The notes under the pieces are model-generated. The model searched no databases and was not told the DNA's origin. It was given only the letters and a program-made list of their open reading frames with translations. A program made the translations under genes and the position numbers. Positions 46,645 to 56,600 of a DNA stretch of 64,000 nucleotides are shown piece by piece. Where the stretch lies: NCBI RefSeq assembly GCF_014873765.1, contig NZ_JADBGG010000012.1, forward strand, positions 49,586 through 113,585, read 5' to 3'. The number at the start of each line of letters is the position of its first letter. Position 1 is the stretch's first letter. Source of the DNA: Desulfomicrobium macestii (GTDB taxonomy: Bacteria; Desulfobacterota; Desulfovibrionia; Desulfovibrionales; Desulfomicrobiaceae).

Positions 46645-47931
46645 TCAACGATCCTTCATCGGTATGTAATCCCGGATGTTCGGCCCCACGTAAACCTGGC
46701 GAGGGCGATGGATGCGGGTGTTCTCTTCCAGATGCTGTTCGTGCCAGTGCGCGATCCAGCCCGGCAGGCGGCCGATGGCGAACATGACCGGGAACATGTT
46801 CACCGGGATGTTCAGGGCGCGCAGGATCAGCCCGGAATAGAAGTCCACGTTGGGATAGAGCTTACGCGAAACGAAATAATCGTCATGCAGCGCGATCTCT
46901 TCAAGTTCCTGGGCGATGTCGAGGAACGGGTCCTTGATGTGCAGGGAGGCCAGCAGGTTCGTGGCGCATTCCTTCAGGACCTTGGCCCGGGGGTCGAAGT
47001 TCTTGTAGACCCTGTGCCCAAAGCCCATGAGCCTGAATTCCTTGCGTTTGACCTTCTCGATGCACTCCTTGACCGTGAGATCCCCGTCGCGGATGTTTTC
47101 AAGCGTGTGCACCACGGCGGAGTTGGCCCCTCCGTGCAACCGGCCCCACAGGGCGCAGATTCCGGCGGAAACCGAGGCAAAAAGGTTGGCTTCGCTCGAT
47201 CCGACCATGCGCACCGTGGAGCAGGAACAATTCTGCTCGTGATCGGCGTGCACCATCAGGAACTGCGACAGGGCCTTCTGCGCTTCGGGAGTGGGCACGT
47301 GCTCCTTGTAAGGCACGGAGAACATCATGTGCAGAAAGTTTTCGCAGTAGGAGCGGCTGGGGTCCGGGTAGATGATGGGCAGCCCTGCGGACTTGCGATA
47401 ACTGAAAGCCGCGATGGTGCGCACCTTGCTGACGAGCTTGGCCACGGCCTTGCGAAACACGGCTTCGGTCTGGATGTCCAGCAGATCAGGGTTGTAGGCC
47501 CCCAGGGAATTGATGACCGCCGAGAGGATGGCCATGGGATGCCCGTTGGGTGGAAAACCTTCGAAGTGGTGCATGAGATCCTCATGCAGCAGTGCCGTAT
47601 CGCCGAGCATGGTCCGGAAGGCGGCCCGTTCCTCGCGGGTCGGCAGTTCGCCGAAAACGAGGAGCATGACCGTTTCCACAAAGGAACTCTGCCTGGCCAA
47701 CTGCTCGATGGGGTAGCCGCGATAACGCAGAATTCCCTTCTCTCCGTCCACGAAGCTGATTGCGCTGTAACATGATCCGGTATTGGCGTAGCCTTGGTCC
47801 AGGGTGATGACCCCGGCCTGGCTGCGCAGACAGCTCACGTCCACCGCGACTTCGCCCTCGGTGCCGCGCACGATGGGCAGCTCGTAGGACTTGCCGTCAA
47901 TGGTCAAAGTGGCTGTATCTTTTTTTTGCAT
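46645..47931 (-). CDS. gltA: citrate synthase
   Basis: GltA condenses acetyl-CoA and oxaloacetate to citrate. This 428-residue protein is of the type found in Gram-negative bacteria with an N-terminal small domain. The active-site histidines are in VHADHEQNCSCSTVR and MGFGHRVYKNFDPRAKVL, and the catalytic aspartate is in LYPNVDFYSG. It is transcribed alone, leftward, from an upstream region that holds an inverted repeat. The nearby acs and Pat genes make this a small acetyl-CoA-handling neighbourhood. Confidence 0.96.
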   Translation of the reverse strand: MQKKDTATLTIDGKSYELPIVRGTEGEVAVDVSCLRSQAGVITLDQGYANTGSCYSAISFVDGEKGILRYRGYPIEQLARQSSFVETVMLLVFGELPTREERAAFRTMLGDTALLHEDLMHHFEGFPPNGHPMAILSAVINSLGAYNPDLLDIQTEAVFRKAVAKLVSKVRTIAAFSYRKSAGLPIIYPDPSRSYCENFLHMMFSVPYKEHVPTPEAQKALSQFLMVHADHEQNCSCSTVRMVGSSEANLFASVSAGICALWGRLHGGANSAVVHTLENIRDGDLTVKECIEKVKRKEFRLMGFGHRVYKNFDPRAKVLKECATNLLASLHIKDPFLDIAQELEEIALHDDYFVSRKLYPNVDFYSGLILRALNIPVNMFPVMFAIGRLPGWIAHWHEQHLEENTRIHRPRQVYVGPNIRDYIPMKDR

Positions 47932-47987
47932 GAATCCTCCTGCAATCTTTCCCCTCGCCAGGAAAAAGACCAGTCTTGAACACGTTC

Positions 47988-48021
47988 CGAGCCTGTCCTC
48001 GCTCAGGCGGGGACAGGCTCG
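47988..48021. repeat. inverted repeat between gltA and the Pat-type gene
   Basis: CGAGCCTGTCC and GGACAGGCTCG form an 11-bp perfect stem with a 12-nt loop. There is no T-tract. It lies between the stop of the leftward Pat-type gene and the start of gltA on the same strand, so it may terminate the former or control the latter. Confidence 0.6.
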
Positions 48022-48098
48022 TGCTCGTAAAGAAATCGTTTAACGGAAATCGATTGAATTATCCAGATGTCCCGAGGCGCTGAAAAAACGGGAATATT

Positions 48099-50789
48099 TC
48101 AACTTCCGGGTTCCCACTCCCAGAGGGGAAGGCGCATTTCGACCAGCTCCTCCTCGTAGTTATGGGATATGGTCAGGCCAAACCGTTTGGCAAGGCCGAT
48201 CATGCCCTTGTTGCGGGGCATGGTCTGGCCTTCGAGGTAGCGGGTTCCGCGTCCCTTGCAGTAGCGGATCATCTTTTCGAACAGCACCGAGCCAAGGCCG
48301 GTTCCCTTCATGTCCGCGCTGATGATTATGGCGAATTCGGCCGACGAATTGTCGGGTTTGGTGGATGTGCGCACCACGCCGAGCGTCCTTGGCACCCCGT
48401 CGACATTCTGCGTGGCGATGAAGGCCATCTCGCGGTCGTAGTCGATCTGGGTGAATTTGGGCATGTCGCTCAGGACGAAGTTCTGGATCAGGCCGAAGAA
48501 GCGCAGCCGCAGGTCTTCCTCGGGCAATTTGTGGATGAAATCGAGGTGGGCCTGGGCGTCCTCGGGGCGAATGGGCCGCAGGAGGACCTGCTCGCCGTTT
48601 TTCAGGCGCACGCACTCTTCAAGCTCGCGCGGGTATGGACGGATGGCCAGCCTTTCCGGGCCCGAGACCTGCGTGGGCTGAATCCAGATCCGGGCGCCCA
48701 GCGCCAGCACTCCAAGGTCGTCGGCAAAGATCGGGTTCATTTCAAGAGTCACGATCTGGGGCAGGTCTATGACCATCTGACTGATCTGGATGAGGGCCAG
48801 GCAGATGTCGTCGATGTCCGCCGCAGCCTGCCGCCTTGAGCCCTGCAGAAGTTTATAGATGCGGGTGCGGGAGATGAGTTCCTTGGCCAGGCCCATGTTC
48901 AGCGGAGGCAGGGTCACGGAGTGGTCGTTGATGACCGGCGCGGAGACGCCGCCGTGGCCGAAGCGCAGCACCGGACCGAAGATCTTGTCCGTGAAGACGG
49001 AAATGAAAAGCTCGTGGGCGCCGGGCCTGCGGCCCATCTTCTGGACGGTGAAGCCCTCGATGTAGGCGTTAGGGACCTGGGCATGGACGCGCGCGGACAT
49101 GTTGGCGGCCGCTTCGAAAACCAGATCGGGCGTGGTCAGGTCCAGGGCGATGCCGCCAATGTCGAAAGGCTGACTGATCTGAGGCGAACGGATCTTGAGC
49201 GCCACCGGAAAGCCGATCTCGGATGCCGCCTCCACGGCCTGCATGGCCGACTTGCAGATCTTGGTCTCGACCACGGGCACACCGTAGGCCGCCAGGACCT
49301 GACGCGATTCGTCCTCGGTGAGGTGGTTGCGGCCATCTTCGAGGGCGTCCTTGATGATCTTCAGGGCGTGTTCGGTATCCGGAAAAAAGTCCGCCGGCAG
49401 CGAATCCGGGGTCTGCATCAGGATTTTTTGCGTGCGCTTGTAGCGCAGCATGTGCAGGTAGGCCATGATGGCCTTGCCCGGACGGTCGAAAACCGGAATG
49501 GCCGCCTCCTCGAAGACGTCCTTGGTGTCGCGCACCGTCTCCTCGCCCAGCCAGTTGGCGAGCACGAGGCAACGGCTGGTCTTGGCGACCTGGGTCACGG
49601 CCTGGGCGATTTCAAGGCTGGAAGTGCCCTGAAACGGAACATGCAGAATGAGCACGCAGCCGACATCCGCCGCGCGGACCAGAACGCTCAGGACCCGGGC
49701 GTAGGTGTCGGGCGTGGCATTGTAGGGCAGGGTCACGGGGTTGTCGGAGCAGCGCTCATGGCCCAGGATCTCCTCCAGCTTGAGCTGGGTTTCCTCGGTG
49801 ATGGAGGCGAGCTCTCCCCCGCCGTTGGTCAGGGTGTCGGCGGCCAGCAGTCCGATGCTCTGTCCGTTGGTCATGATGGCCAGGCCGTTGCCGCGCAGCG
49901 GCTTGTAGTTGGCCAGGGTGCGCGCGCCCTCGAACAGGGAGTCGATGTCGTCCACGCGGACCATGCCTGCCCGGCGGAAGGCGGCGTCGTAGATCTGATC
50001 CTGATCCATCTCCGTGAGTTCGCTGGCTGCGTCGCGCAGGTCGCAGGGCAGACGGCGCGGACGGATGACCAGAATGGGCTTGTTGCGGGCGCTGGCCCGG
50101 GTCGCGGACATGAAGCGGCGTGCGTCCTGGATGTTTTCAACATAGAGCAGGATGGCCTTGGTGGCCGGATCGGACCCAAGATAGTCGAGCACGCAGCTGA
50201 AATCCACGTCCAGCTGGCGGCCAAGCGAAATGCAGTGGGAAAAGCCGACGTTGTTGGTCTTGGCCCAGTCCAGAACCGATTCGAAGAGGCTGTCGGACTG
50301 GGTCACAAAGGCGATGCGTCCCTCCTTGGCCCCCACCCGGGACAGGCTCGCGTTGACTCCGCTCGCCGGGACGATCATGCCCAGGCTGCCCGGGCCGAGC
50401 ACGCGGATGTCTTTCTCTCGCAGCACGGTGCGGATCTTTTCGTCCATTTGCGCTCGCTCTTTGGCTTCAAGCAAGGCATAACCAGGGTCCATGATCACGG
50501 CTACGTGGGTGCCGCTGTCGGCCAGTTCGACGAGACGATCCGGGATTTCGTGCGCGGGAGAGCAGATGATGGCCATGTCCGGCGTCAGCGGCAGGGAAGC
50601 CACGTCAACATATGAAAGGACGCCGAAAATGGCCTCCTGCGCTCCGGAAACAGGCAGCACTGGTCCGAGGAACTTGCCGGACATGAGGTTGCGCATGAGG
50701 ATGGCGCTGACTGAATTCGGATCGCGGGACGCACCGATGATGGCCAGGGAATTGGGCTTGAACAACAGATCCAGGTGTTTGACGCTCAT
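48099..50789 (-). CDS. Pat/PatZ-type protein lysine acetyltransferase (NDP-forming acyl-CoA synthetase-GNAT fusion)
   Basis: An 896-residue protein. Residues 1-460 resemble the CoA-binding and CoA-ligase domains of NDP-forming acetyl-CoA synthetase (FKPNSLAIIGASRDPNSVSA). Residues about 490-700 resemble an ATP-grasp domain (LTEDESRQVLAAYGVPVVET). Residues about 725-885 are a GNAT acetyltransferase with the acetyl-CoA loop MKGTGLGSVLFEKMI. In enterobacteria Pat acetylates and inactivates Acs. The acs gene lies divergently 172 bp away, making Acs the likely target. I chose ATG 50789 (GGAG 11 nt upstream) from three in-frame options. Confidence 0.88.
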   Translation of the reverse strand: MSVKHLDLLFKPNSLAIIGASRDPNSVSAILMRNLMSGKFLGPVLPVSGAQEAIFGVLSYVDVASLPLTPDMAIICSPAHEIPDRLVELADSGTHVAVIMDPGYALLEAKERAQMDEKIRTVLREKDIRVLGPGSLGMIVPASGVNASLSRVGAKEGRIAFVTQSDSLFESVLDWAKTNNVGFSHCISLGRQLDVDFSCVLDYLGSDPATKAILLYVENIQDARRFMSATRASARNKPILVIRPRRLPCDLRDAASELTEMDQDQIYDAAFRRAGMVRVDDIDSLFEGARTLANYKPLRGNGLAIMTNGQSIGLLAADTLTNGGGELASITEETQLKLEEILGHERCSDNPVTLPYNATPDTYARVLSVLVRAADVGCVLILHVPFQGTSSLEIAQAVTQVAKTSRCLVLANWLGEETVRDTKDVFEEAAIPVFDRPGKAIMAYLHMLRYKRTQKILMQTPDSLPADFFPDTEHALKIIKDALEDGRNHLTEDESRQVLAAYGVPVVETKICKSAMQAVEAASEIGFPVALKIRSPQISQPFDIGGIALDLTTPDLVFEAAANMSARVHAQVPNAYIEGFTVQKMGRRPGAHELFISVFTDKIFGPVLRFGHGGVSAPVINDHSVTLPPLNMGLAKELISRTRIYKLLQGSRRQAAADIDDICLALIQISQMVIDLPQIVTLEMNPIFADDLGVLALGARIWIQPTQVSGPERLAIRPYPRELEECVRLKNGEQVLLRPIRPEDAQAHLDFIHKLPEEDLRLRFFGLIQNFVLSDMPKFTQIDYDREMAFIATQNVDGVPRTLGVVRTSTKPDNSSAEFAIIISADMKGTGLGSVLFEKMIRYCKGRGTRYLEGQTMPRNKGMIGLAKRFGLTISHNYEEELVEMRLPLWEWEPGS

Positions 50790-50961
50790 CGTCCGAAAAG
50801 CTCCGTTTACCGACATGAAGGTGGTGGCGTTTCCGTTAACCGCCAATATCAGCCATTTACCAGAAAAGGGGGGAAAACAAAATTCATTTCTTCTACACAC
50901 TATTGCCAGATGAAGTCCTCGACAAGGACACCGCCTATTCAACAGTAAAGGAGGAATCACC

Positions 50962-52935
50962 ATGACACCTGACAATATCCAGAGCCTGCAGCACGAACAG
51001 CGCCTCTTCACCCCACCCGCCGCCAAGCGCGCCCATATCCCCGACATGGCCACCTACGAGGAGCACTATCGCCGCGCCGACCAGGATCCCGAAGGCTACT
51101 GGGCCGACCGCGCCAAGGAACTTCTCAGCTGGAGCAAGCCCTGGGACAAGGTCATGGACTGCGATTTCAACATTCCGAAAATCAACTGGTTCGTGAACGG
51201 CAAGCTCAACGTCAGCTACAACTGTCTCGACCGGCACGTGGAGAACGGCCTGGGCGACAAGACCGCCATCATCTGGCAGGGCGAGCCCGAAGAGGACGTC
51301 CGGCACATTTCCTACCGCGAGCTTTTGGCCGATGTCGTCCGCTTCGCAAACATCCTCAAGAAACTCGGTGTCGGACGCGGCGACCGCGTGGCCCTCTACA
51401 TGCCCATGGTTCCGGAGCTGGCCGTGGCCATGCTGGCCTGCACGCGCATCGGCGCCACCCATTCCATCGTCTTCGCGGGATTCTCGGCCGCAAGCCTCAT
51501 GAACCGCATCCAGGACTGCGAGGCCAAGGTGCTGGTCACCGCCGACGCGGTGCTCCGCGCAGGAAAGAAGATTCCGCTCAAGGGCAATGTCGACGACGCC
51601 CTGACCGACTGCCCCACCGTGACCAGCTGCGTGGTCCTGAAGCGCGCCGGCATCGACATCAACATGGTCGAGGGCCGGGACCTCTGGTGGCACGACGTCG
51701 TGGCCGATCCGAACATCGCCCCGACCTGTCCGTGCGAACCCATGGACTCCGAAGACCTGCTCTTCATTCTCTACACCAGCGGCTCCACGGGCAAGCCCAA
51801 GGGCGTCATGCACACCACGGGCGGCTATCTGACCTACGCGGCCCACTCGACGCAGCTGGTCTTCAACCTGCATGACGACGACATTCATTTCTGCACGGCG
51901 GACATCGGCTGGATCACCGGGCATACCTACATCGTGTACGGCCCTCTTGCGCTGGGCGTGACCTCTGTCATGTTCGAAGGCGTGCCATCCTATCCCGATC
52001 CGTCGCGCTTCTGGCAACTGGTCGAAAAATTCAAGATCACTTCCTTCTACACGGCCCCCACGGCCATCCGGGCGCTCATGCGCGACGGATCCGAATGGAC
52101 CAAAAAGAACGACCTCTCCTCGCTTCGTGTGCTGGGCAGCGTCGGCGAACCCATCAATCCCGAAGCCTGGATGTGGTACCATGAGAACATCGGCAAATCC
52201 AATTTGCCCGTGGTCGATACCTGGTGGCAGACGGAAACGGGCGGCATCCTCATTTCCGCCCTGCCCTTCGCCACGCCGCTCAAGCCAGGCTCCGCCACAC
52301 GCCCCCTGCCCGGCGTACATGCCCGCATCGTTGACGCCGAAGGCAATCCGACCACTGCCAACGAAGGTGGGCATCTGATCATCGAACGCCCCTGGCCGGG
52401 CATGCTGCGCGGCGTGTTCGGAGATCCCGAGCGCTTCAAGCAGCAGTACTTCGACCGCTTTCCCGGCAAATACGAAGCCGGTGACGGCGCGCGCCAGGAC
52501 GAGGACGGATACTTCTGGATCATGGGCCGCCTTGACGACGTCATCAACGTCTCCGGGCATCGTCTGGGCACGGCCGAGATCGAGTCCGCCCTAGTCTCCC
52601 ATCCGGCCGTGGCCGAGGCCGCCGTGGTCGGCATGCCCCACGAGATCAAGGGACAGGCCATCTATGCCTACGTCACCCTGCGCGCCGACGCGGACGAATC
52701 CGACGAACTCATCAAAGCCCTGCGCAATCATGTGCGCAAGGAGATAGGGCCGCTGGCCTCTCCCGAAGTCATCCAGTTCACCGTGGGCCTGCCCAAGACC
52801 CGCAGCGGAAAGATCATGCGCCGCGTGCTGCGCAAGATCACCTCGGGCTCAACGGCCCTTGAGGACTTCGGTGACACCTCGACCCTTGCCGATCCTTCCG
52901 TCATCCAGGACCTGATCGCCGGACGCCACAACTAA
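50962..52935 (+). CDS. acs: acetyl-CoA synthetase (AMP-forming)
   Basis: Acs activates acetate to acetyl-CoA through an acetyl-AMP intermediate. This 657-residue protein has the P-loop YTSGSTGKPKG near residue 270, the WWQTETGG motif, the GRLDDVINVSGHRLG hinge and the C-terminal PKTRSGKIMRR, whose lysine (about 617) is the site acetylated by Pat enzymes in other bacteria. AAAGGAGG precedes the ATG at good spacing. It is divergent from the Pat-type gene and followed by a terminator, so it is monocistronic. Confidence 0.97.
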   Translation: MTPDNIQSLQHEQRLFTPPAAKRAHIPDMATYEEHYRRADQDPEGYWADRAKELLSWSKPWDKVMDCDFNIPKINWFVNGKLNVSYNCLDRHVENGLGDKTAIIWQGEPEEDVRHISYRELLADVVRFANILKKLGVGRGDRVALYMPMVPELAVAMLACTRIGATHSIVFAGFSAASLMNRIQDCEAKVLVTADAVLRAGKKIPLKGNVDDALTDCPTVTSCVVLKRAGIDINMVEGRDLWWHDVVADPNIAPTCPCEPMDSEDLLFILYTSGSTGKPKGVMHTTGGYLTYAAHSTQLVFNLHDDDIHFCTADIGWITGHTYIVYGPLALGVTSVMFEGVPSYPDPSRFWQLVEKFKITSFYTAPTAIRALMRDGSEWTKKNDLSSLRVLGSVGEPINPEAWMWYHENIGKSNLPVVDTWWQTETGGILISALPFATPLKPGSATRPLPGVHARIVDAEGNPTTANEGGHLIIERPWPGMLRGVFGDPERFKQQYFDRFPGKYEAGDGARQDEDGYFWIMGRLDDVINVSGHRLGTAEIESALVSHPAVAEAAVVGMPHEIKGQAIYAYVTLRADADESDELIKALRNHVRKEIGPLASPEVIQFTVGLPKTRSGKIMRRVLRKITSGSTALEDFGDTSTLADPSVIQDLIAGRHN

Positions 52936-52963
52936 CCCCAGGCCCCGGTCGCACCTCCCTCGC

Positions 52964-52992
52964 GGGCGTGTCCTTTTGGGCACGCCCTTTTT
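52964..52992 (+). terminator. Rho-independent terminator of acs
   Basis: GGGCGTG and CACGCCC form a 7-bp stem, with TCCTTTTGGG in the loop, followed by TTTTT. Confidence 0.82.
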
Positions 52993-53010
52993 CTTGACCT
53001 GAGCACGGAA

Positions 53011-53028
53011 TGAGTAAATAAATACTCA
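53011..53028. promoter_or_regulatory. candidate operator of the TetR regulator, over its own promoter
   Basis: TGAGTA-AATAAA-TACTCA is a perfect 6-bp inverted repeat 20 bp upstream of the tetR-type start. A TTGACC -35-like element at 52994-52999 places the -10 region inside the palindrome, as expected for autorepression. Confidence 0.6.
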
Positions 53029-53048
53029 CACGATAAAGGAGGACCACC

Positions 53049-53621
53049 ATGTCACGACCAGTCATGAAGCGCGAAACCATAGAAGACTCGGCCATCCGCC
53101 TCTTTGCCACCAAAGGGCTGGCCCGCACGACCATAAAGGATATCGCGGGCGAGGCCGGAGTCACCGAAGGCGCATTGTACCGCTATTACTCCGGCAAGGA
53201 AGAGATGGCCTGGAAGCTTTTCAACCGCGAGCTGGACCAGTTCACCCATCTTGTTTCCGAGGTCCTCTTCGACGACCGCATGCCTTTCGATCTGCGGCTG
53301 GGGCTCGCGATCCAGACCATTTACGACTATTACACATACAATGGCGACCAGTTCGCCTTCATCCTGCTGACCCAGCACGGCTTTCCCGAGGACAAGCTCC
53401 TGAGCCGCGAGACCGAGCCCATGGCCATGGCCGAACGCTTCGTCGGTCAGGCGGTGGGTGCGGGCGAGATTCCCCCCTGCGATGCCGACCTGCATGCGGG
53501 GCTGCTCATGGGCGCCATCCTGCAGCCTCTGGTTCTGCACCGCTACGGCAAGCTCGAACTTACCCCCGAAACACCCGCGCTGGTCACCACCTCCTGCCTG
53601 CGCATGCTGGGTCTGTGCTGA
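53049..53621 (+). CDS. TetR-family transcriptional regulator
   Basis: A 190-residue TetR regulator. The N-terminal helix-turn-helix reads TTIKDIAGEAGVTEGALYRY followed by YSGKEE, the classic TetR form. The C-terminal ligand domain is divergent. It ends 3 bp before the large acyltransferase fusion gene and should therefore repress both itself and that gene, through the palindrome just upstream. The ligand is unknown; a fatty-acyl compound would fit the neighbour, by inference only. Confidence 0.92.
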   Translation: MSRPVMKRETIEDSAIRLFATKGLARTTIKDIAGEAGVTEGALYRYYSGKEEMAWKLFNRELDQFTHLVSEVLFDDRMPFDLRLGLAIQTIYDYYTYNGDQFAFILLTQHGFPEDKLLSRETEPMAMAERFVGQAVGAGEIPPCDADLHAGLLMGAILQPLVLHRYGKLELTPETPALVTTSCLRMLGLC

Positions 53622-53624
53622 GCC

Positions 53625-56600
53625 ATGGAAGCCGTCAAATCGAGCCATCGCCGTCTTCTGGGAATCCGTGGGTTCATGCCCTACCTCATGGTCGTTCTGA
53701 TCAACGCCATGCTCGACCTCGGGCACAAGATCATCATCCAGAACACGGTCTTCAAATGCTATGACGGGTCCACGCAGATCGCGCTGACCGCCCTGGTCAA
53801 CGCCTGCATCCTGCTGCCCTTCATCATGTTCTTCACTCCCGCCGGTTTTCTGTCCGACCGCTTCTCCAAGCACCGGGTCATGCGCTGGACCGCGGGCCTG
53901 GCCATACCGCTGACCGTGCTCATTTACGGCAGCTATCTGCTGGGCTGGTTCGAGGCGGCCTTTGTCCTGACCCTGATCCTGGCCGCGCAGTCGGCCTTCT
54001 ATTCTCCTGCCAAGTACGGCTACATCAAGGAGATGGCGGGCAAGGACAACCTCGGCATGGCCAACGGCGTGGTCCAGGCCGTGACCATTGTCGCCATACT
54101 CCTCGGCGGGGTGCTCTTCTCCCTGCTTTTCGAGTCCCTCATCGGCGACGCGACGACCAAGGAAGGCATCCTGCAAGCCATCGCTCCAAGCGGCCTGCTG
54201 CTCATCGCCGGGGCCGTGGCGCAAACCCTGACGGCTCTGCGCATCCCGCAATACAAGCCGGGCGACGCCTCACTGCGCCTCGATTTCAGGACATATGCCA
54301 AAGGGACATATCTCAAGGAAAACTTGAAGAACATTCACGGCCATGAAACCATCTGGCTGTGCGTGCTCGGCCTGTCGCTCTTCTGGGCCGTCAATCAGGT
54401 CCTTTTTGCCGCCTTCGGCGCGCATCTCAAGGATTTCGCGGGCGTGACCTCCACCGTTGTCGCCCAGGGGCTGCTGGCCATCGGGGGCGTGGGCATCATC
54501 GCCGGTTCCATCACCGCCGGGCGGCTGTCGCGGACCTACATCGAGACCGGGATCATCCCGCTGGCCGCCCTGGGCATGACCCTCTGTCTGGCCATCATTC
54601 CCGGCATGAGCAACATTCCGGCCCTGGGCAGCCTGCTGGCCGTGTACGGCTTTTTCGGCGGCCTCTACGTGGTGCCGCTGAACGCGCTCATCCAGTTCAA
54701 TGCCAAGGATTCGGACCTGGGCACCATTTTGGCCGGAAACAATTTTCTGCAGAACGTGTTCATGCTGTGCTTTCTGTGCGTGACCGTGCTGGCTTCCCTG
54801 ACCGGACTTTCGAGCGTGCCCATCATCCTGGCCCTGGCCGCGATCATGGGGCTTGGATCTGTGCACACCCTGCGCAAGCTGCCCCAGGCCTTCATGCGTT
54901 TTTTGCTGCGAATCGTCTTTGCGCAGCGTTACCGGCTGGTCGTGAGCGGTCTGGAGAACATTCCGTCCCAGGGCGGGGTGCTGCTTCTTGGCAATCACAC
55001 CAGCTGGATCGACTGGGCCGTGCTGCACCTGGCCGTGCCCCGGCCCGTGCGTTTCGTCATGTCGCGTCATTATTACAGCCGCTGGTATCTGCGCTGGTTT
55101 CTGGACCTCTACCGCGTCATCCCCATCTCATCCGCCGCCAGCAGCTCGGCCCTGCGCAAGATCACCGAGAATCTCAAGGCCGGGGAATGCGTGGTCCTGT
55201 TTCCCGAGGGCGCCATCAGCCGCAACGGCCAGCTCGGGGCCTTCAGGCGCGGCTACTGCATTCCGGCGGTCCAGAGCGAATGCGTCATCGTGCCCTTCTA
55301 CCTGCGCGGCCTGTGGGGCAGCAGGTGGTCCGCCGTGAGCAGGCATTTCCGCCGCAACACCAACGGAGTCCTGGCGCGGGACGTCAACCTGTGCTTCGGC
55401 CCCGCCCTGCCGGCCTCGGCCACTCCCCAGGAGGTCAAGGACGCCGTGCATCGTCAGTCCATCCTGGCCTGGCAAGAGTTTGCCCGCACCCAGACCTCCA
55501 TCCCGGAAAAATGGCTGCGCGCGGTCAAGCGCGCCCCGGCAAGGCTGGCCGTGGCCGACTCCAGCGGAGCCCAGGCCACGGGCGAAGAACTGTTTCTTTG
55601 CGCCCTGAAGCTTTCCAGCAAGCTCAAGACCCTGCCCGAAACGGCGGTGGGCATCCTGCTGCCGCCGGGTGTCAGGGGCGCGGCGGCGAACATGGCCGTG
55701 CTCATGGCCGGCAAGACGACCGTCAACCTTGATCCGGGATTGTCCGCCGAGGCCTTTGCGAGCTGCCTGCATCAGGCCGGGATCGAGACGGTGCTCAGCA
55801 CCCGCGAGCACCTTGAAAGGTTGCGCGGCCGGGGATGCGCCGCTCTTCGAGACGACATGAGCTTCATGTTCGTGGATGACTGCCGGACATACCTGCGCGG
55901 CACGGCTCCGGCGCGCGCCCTGATCCGCCTTCTGCCGGTGGCGTTGCTGCGTTTCATCCTGCCCCTGCGCGTCAAGCCGGAGGCCACGGCCGCCATGATA
56001 TTCGTGCAGAGAGAGGAGCGGATGCCGGTTGGCGTGCGCCTTGGACATTCCAGCATCATCACCAACGCCCGGCAGATAGCGTCCCTCTTTCCGCCCCGGG
56101 GCGACGACGTGCTGCTGACCGCCATGCCCCTGTACGACGCCCTTGGGCTGACCACGACCATGTTCCTGCCGCTGCTTGAATCCGTACCCATGGCCTGCGC
56201 CCATGACCCTTTTGAGGCCCGTAAGATGGGGCGCATGTGCGTCGATTTCGAGGCGACCATGCTCTGCGCCGATCCCGCGATGCTGGAAGCGTACGTAGTC
56301 AGTCCCGTCCTGCATCCGCTCATGTTCGCGTCGCTGCGCTCCGTCCTGTCGGGCGGATTGGCCCTTTCCGATCACTGCGTGCAGGCCTTCCGCCACAAGT
56401 TCGGGCTCATAGTCCATGACGGCTACGGCACCACCGAGACCACCCCGGTGGCCACCGTCAACGCCCCCGACGTGCTCAATCCCCTGGACCTGAGCGTGCA
56501 GCAGGGCCGCAAACCCGGCACCGTGGGCCTGCCCCTGCCCGGCTCCGCCCTGCGCATCGTGCATCCGCAAACCCTGACCGACCTGCCCCACGGCGAGAGC

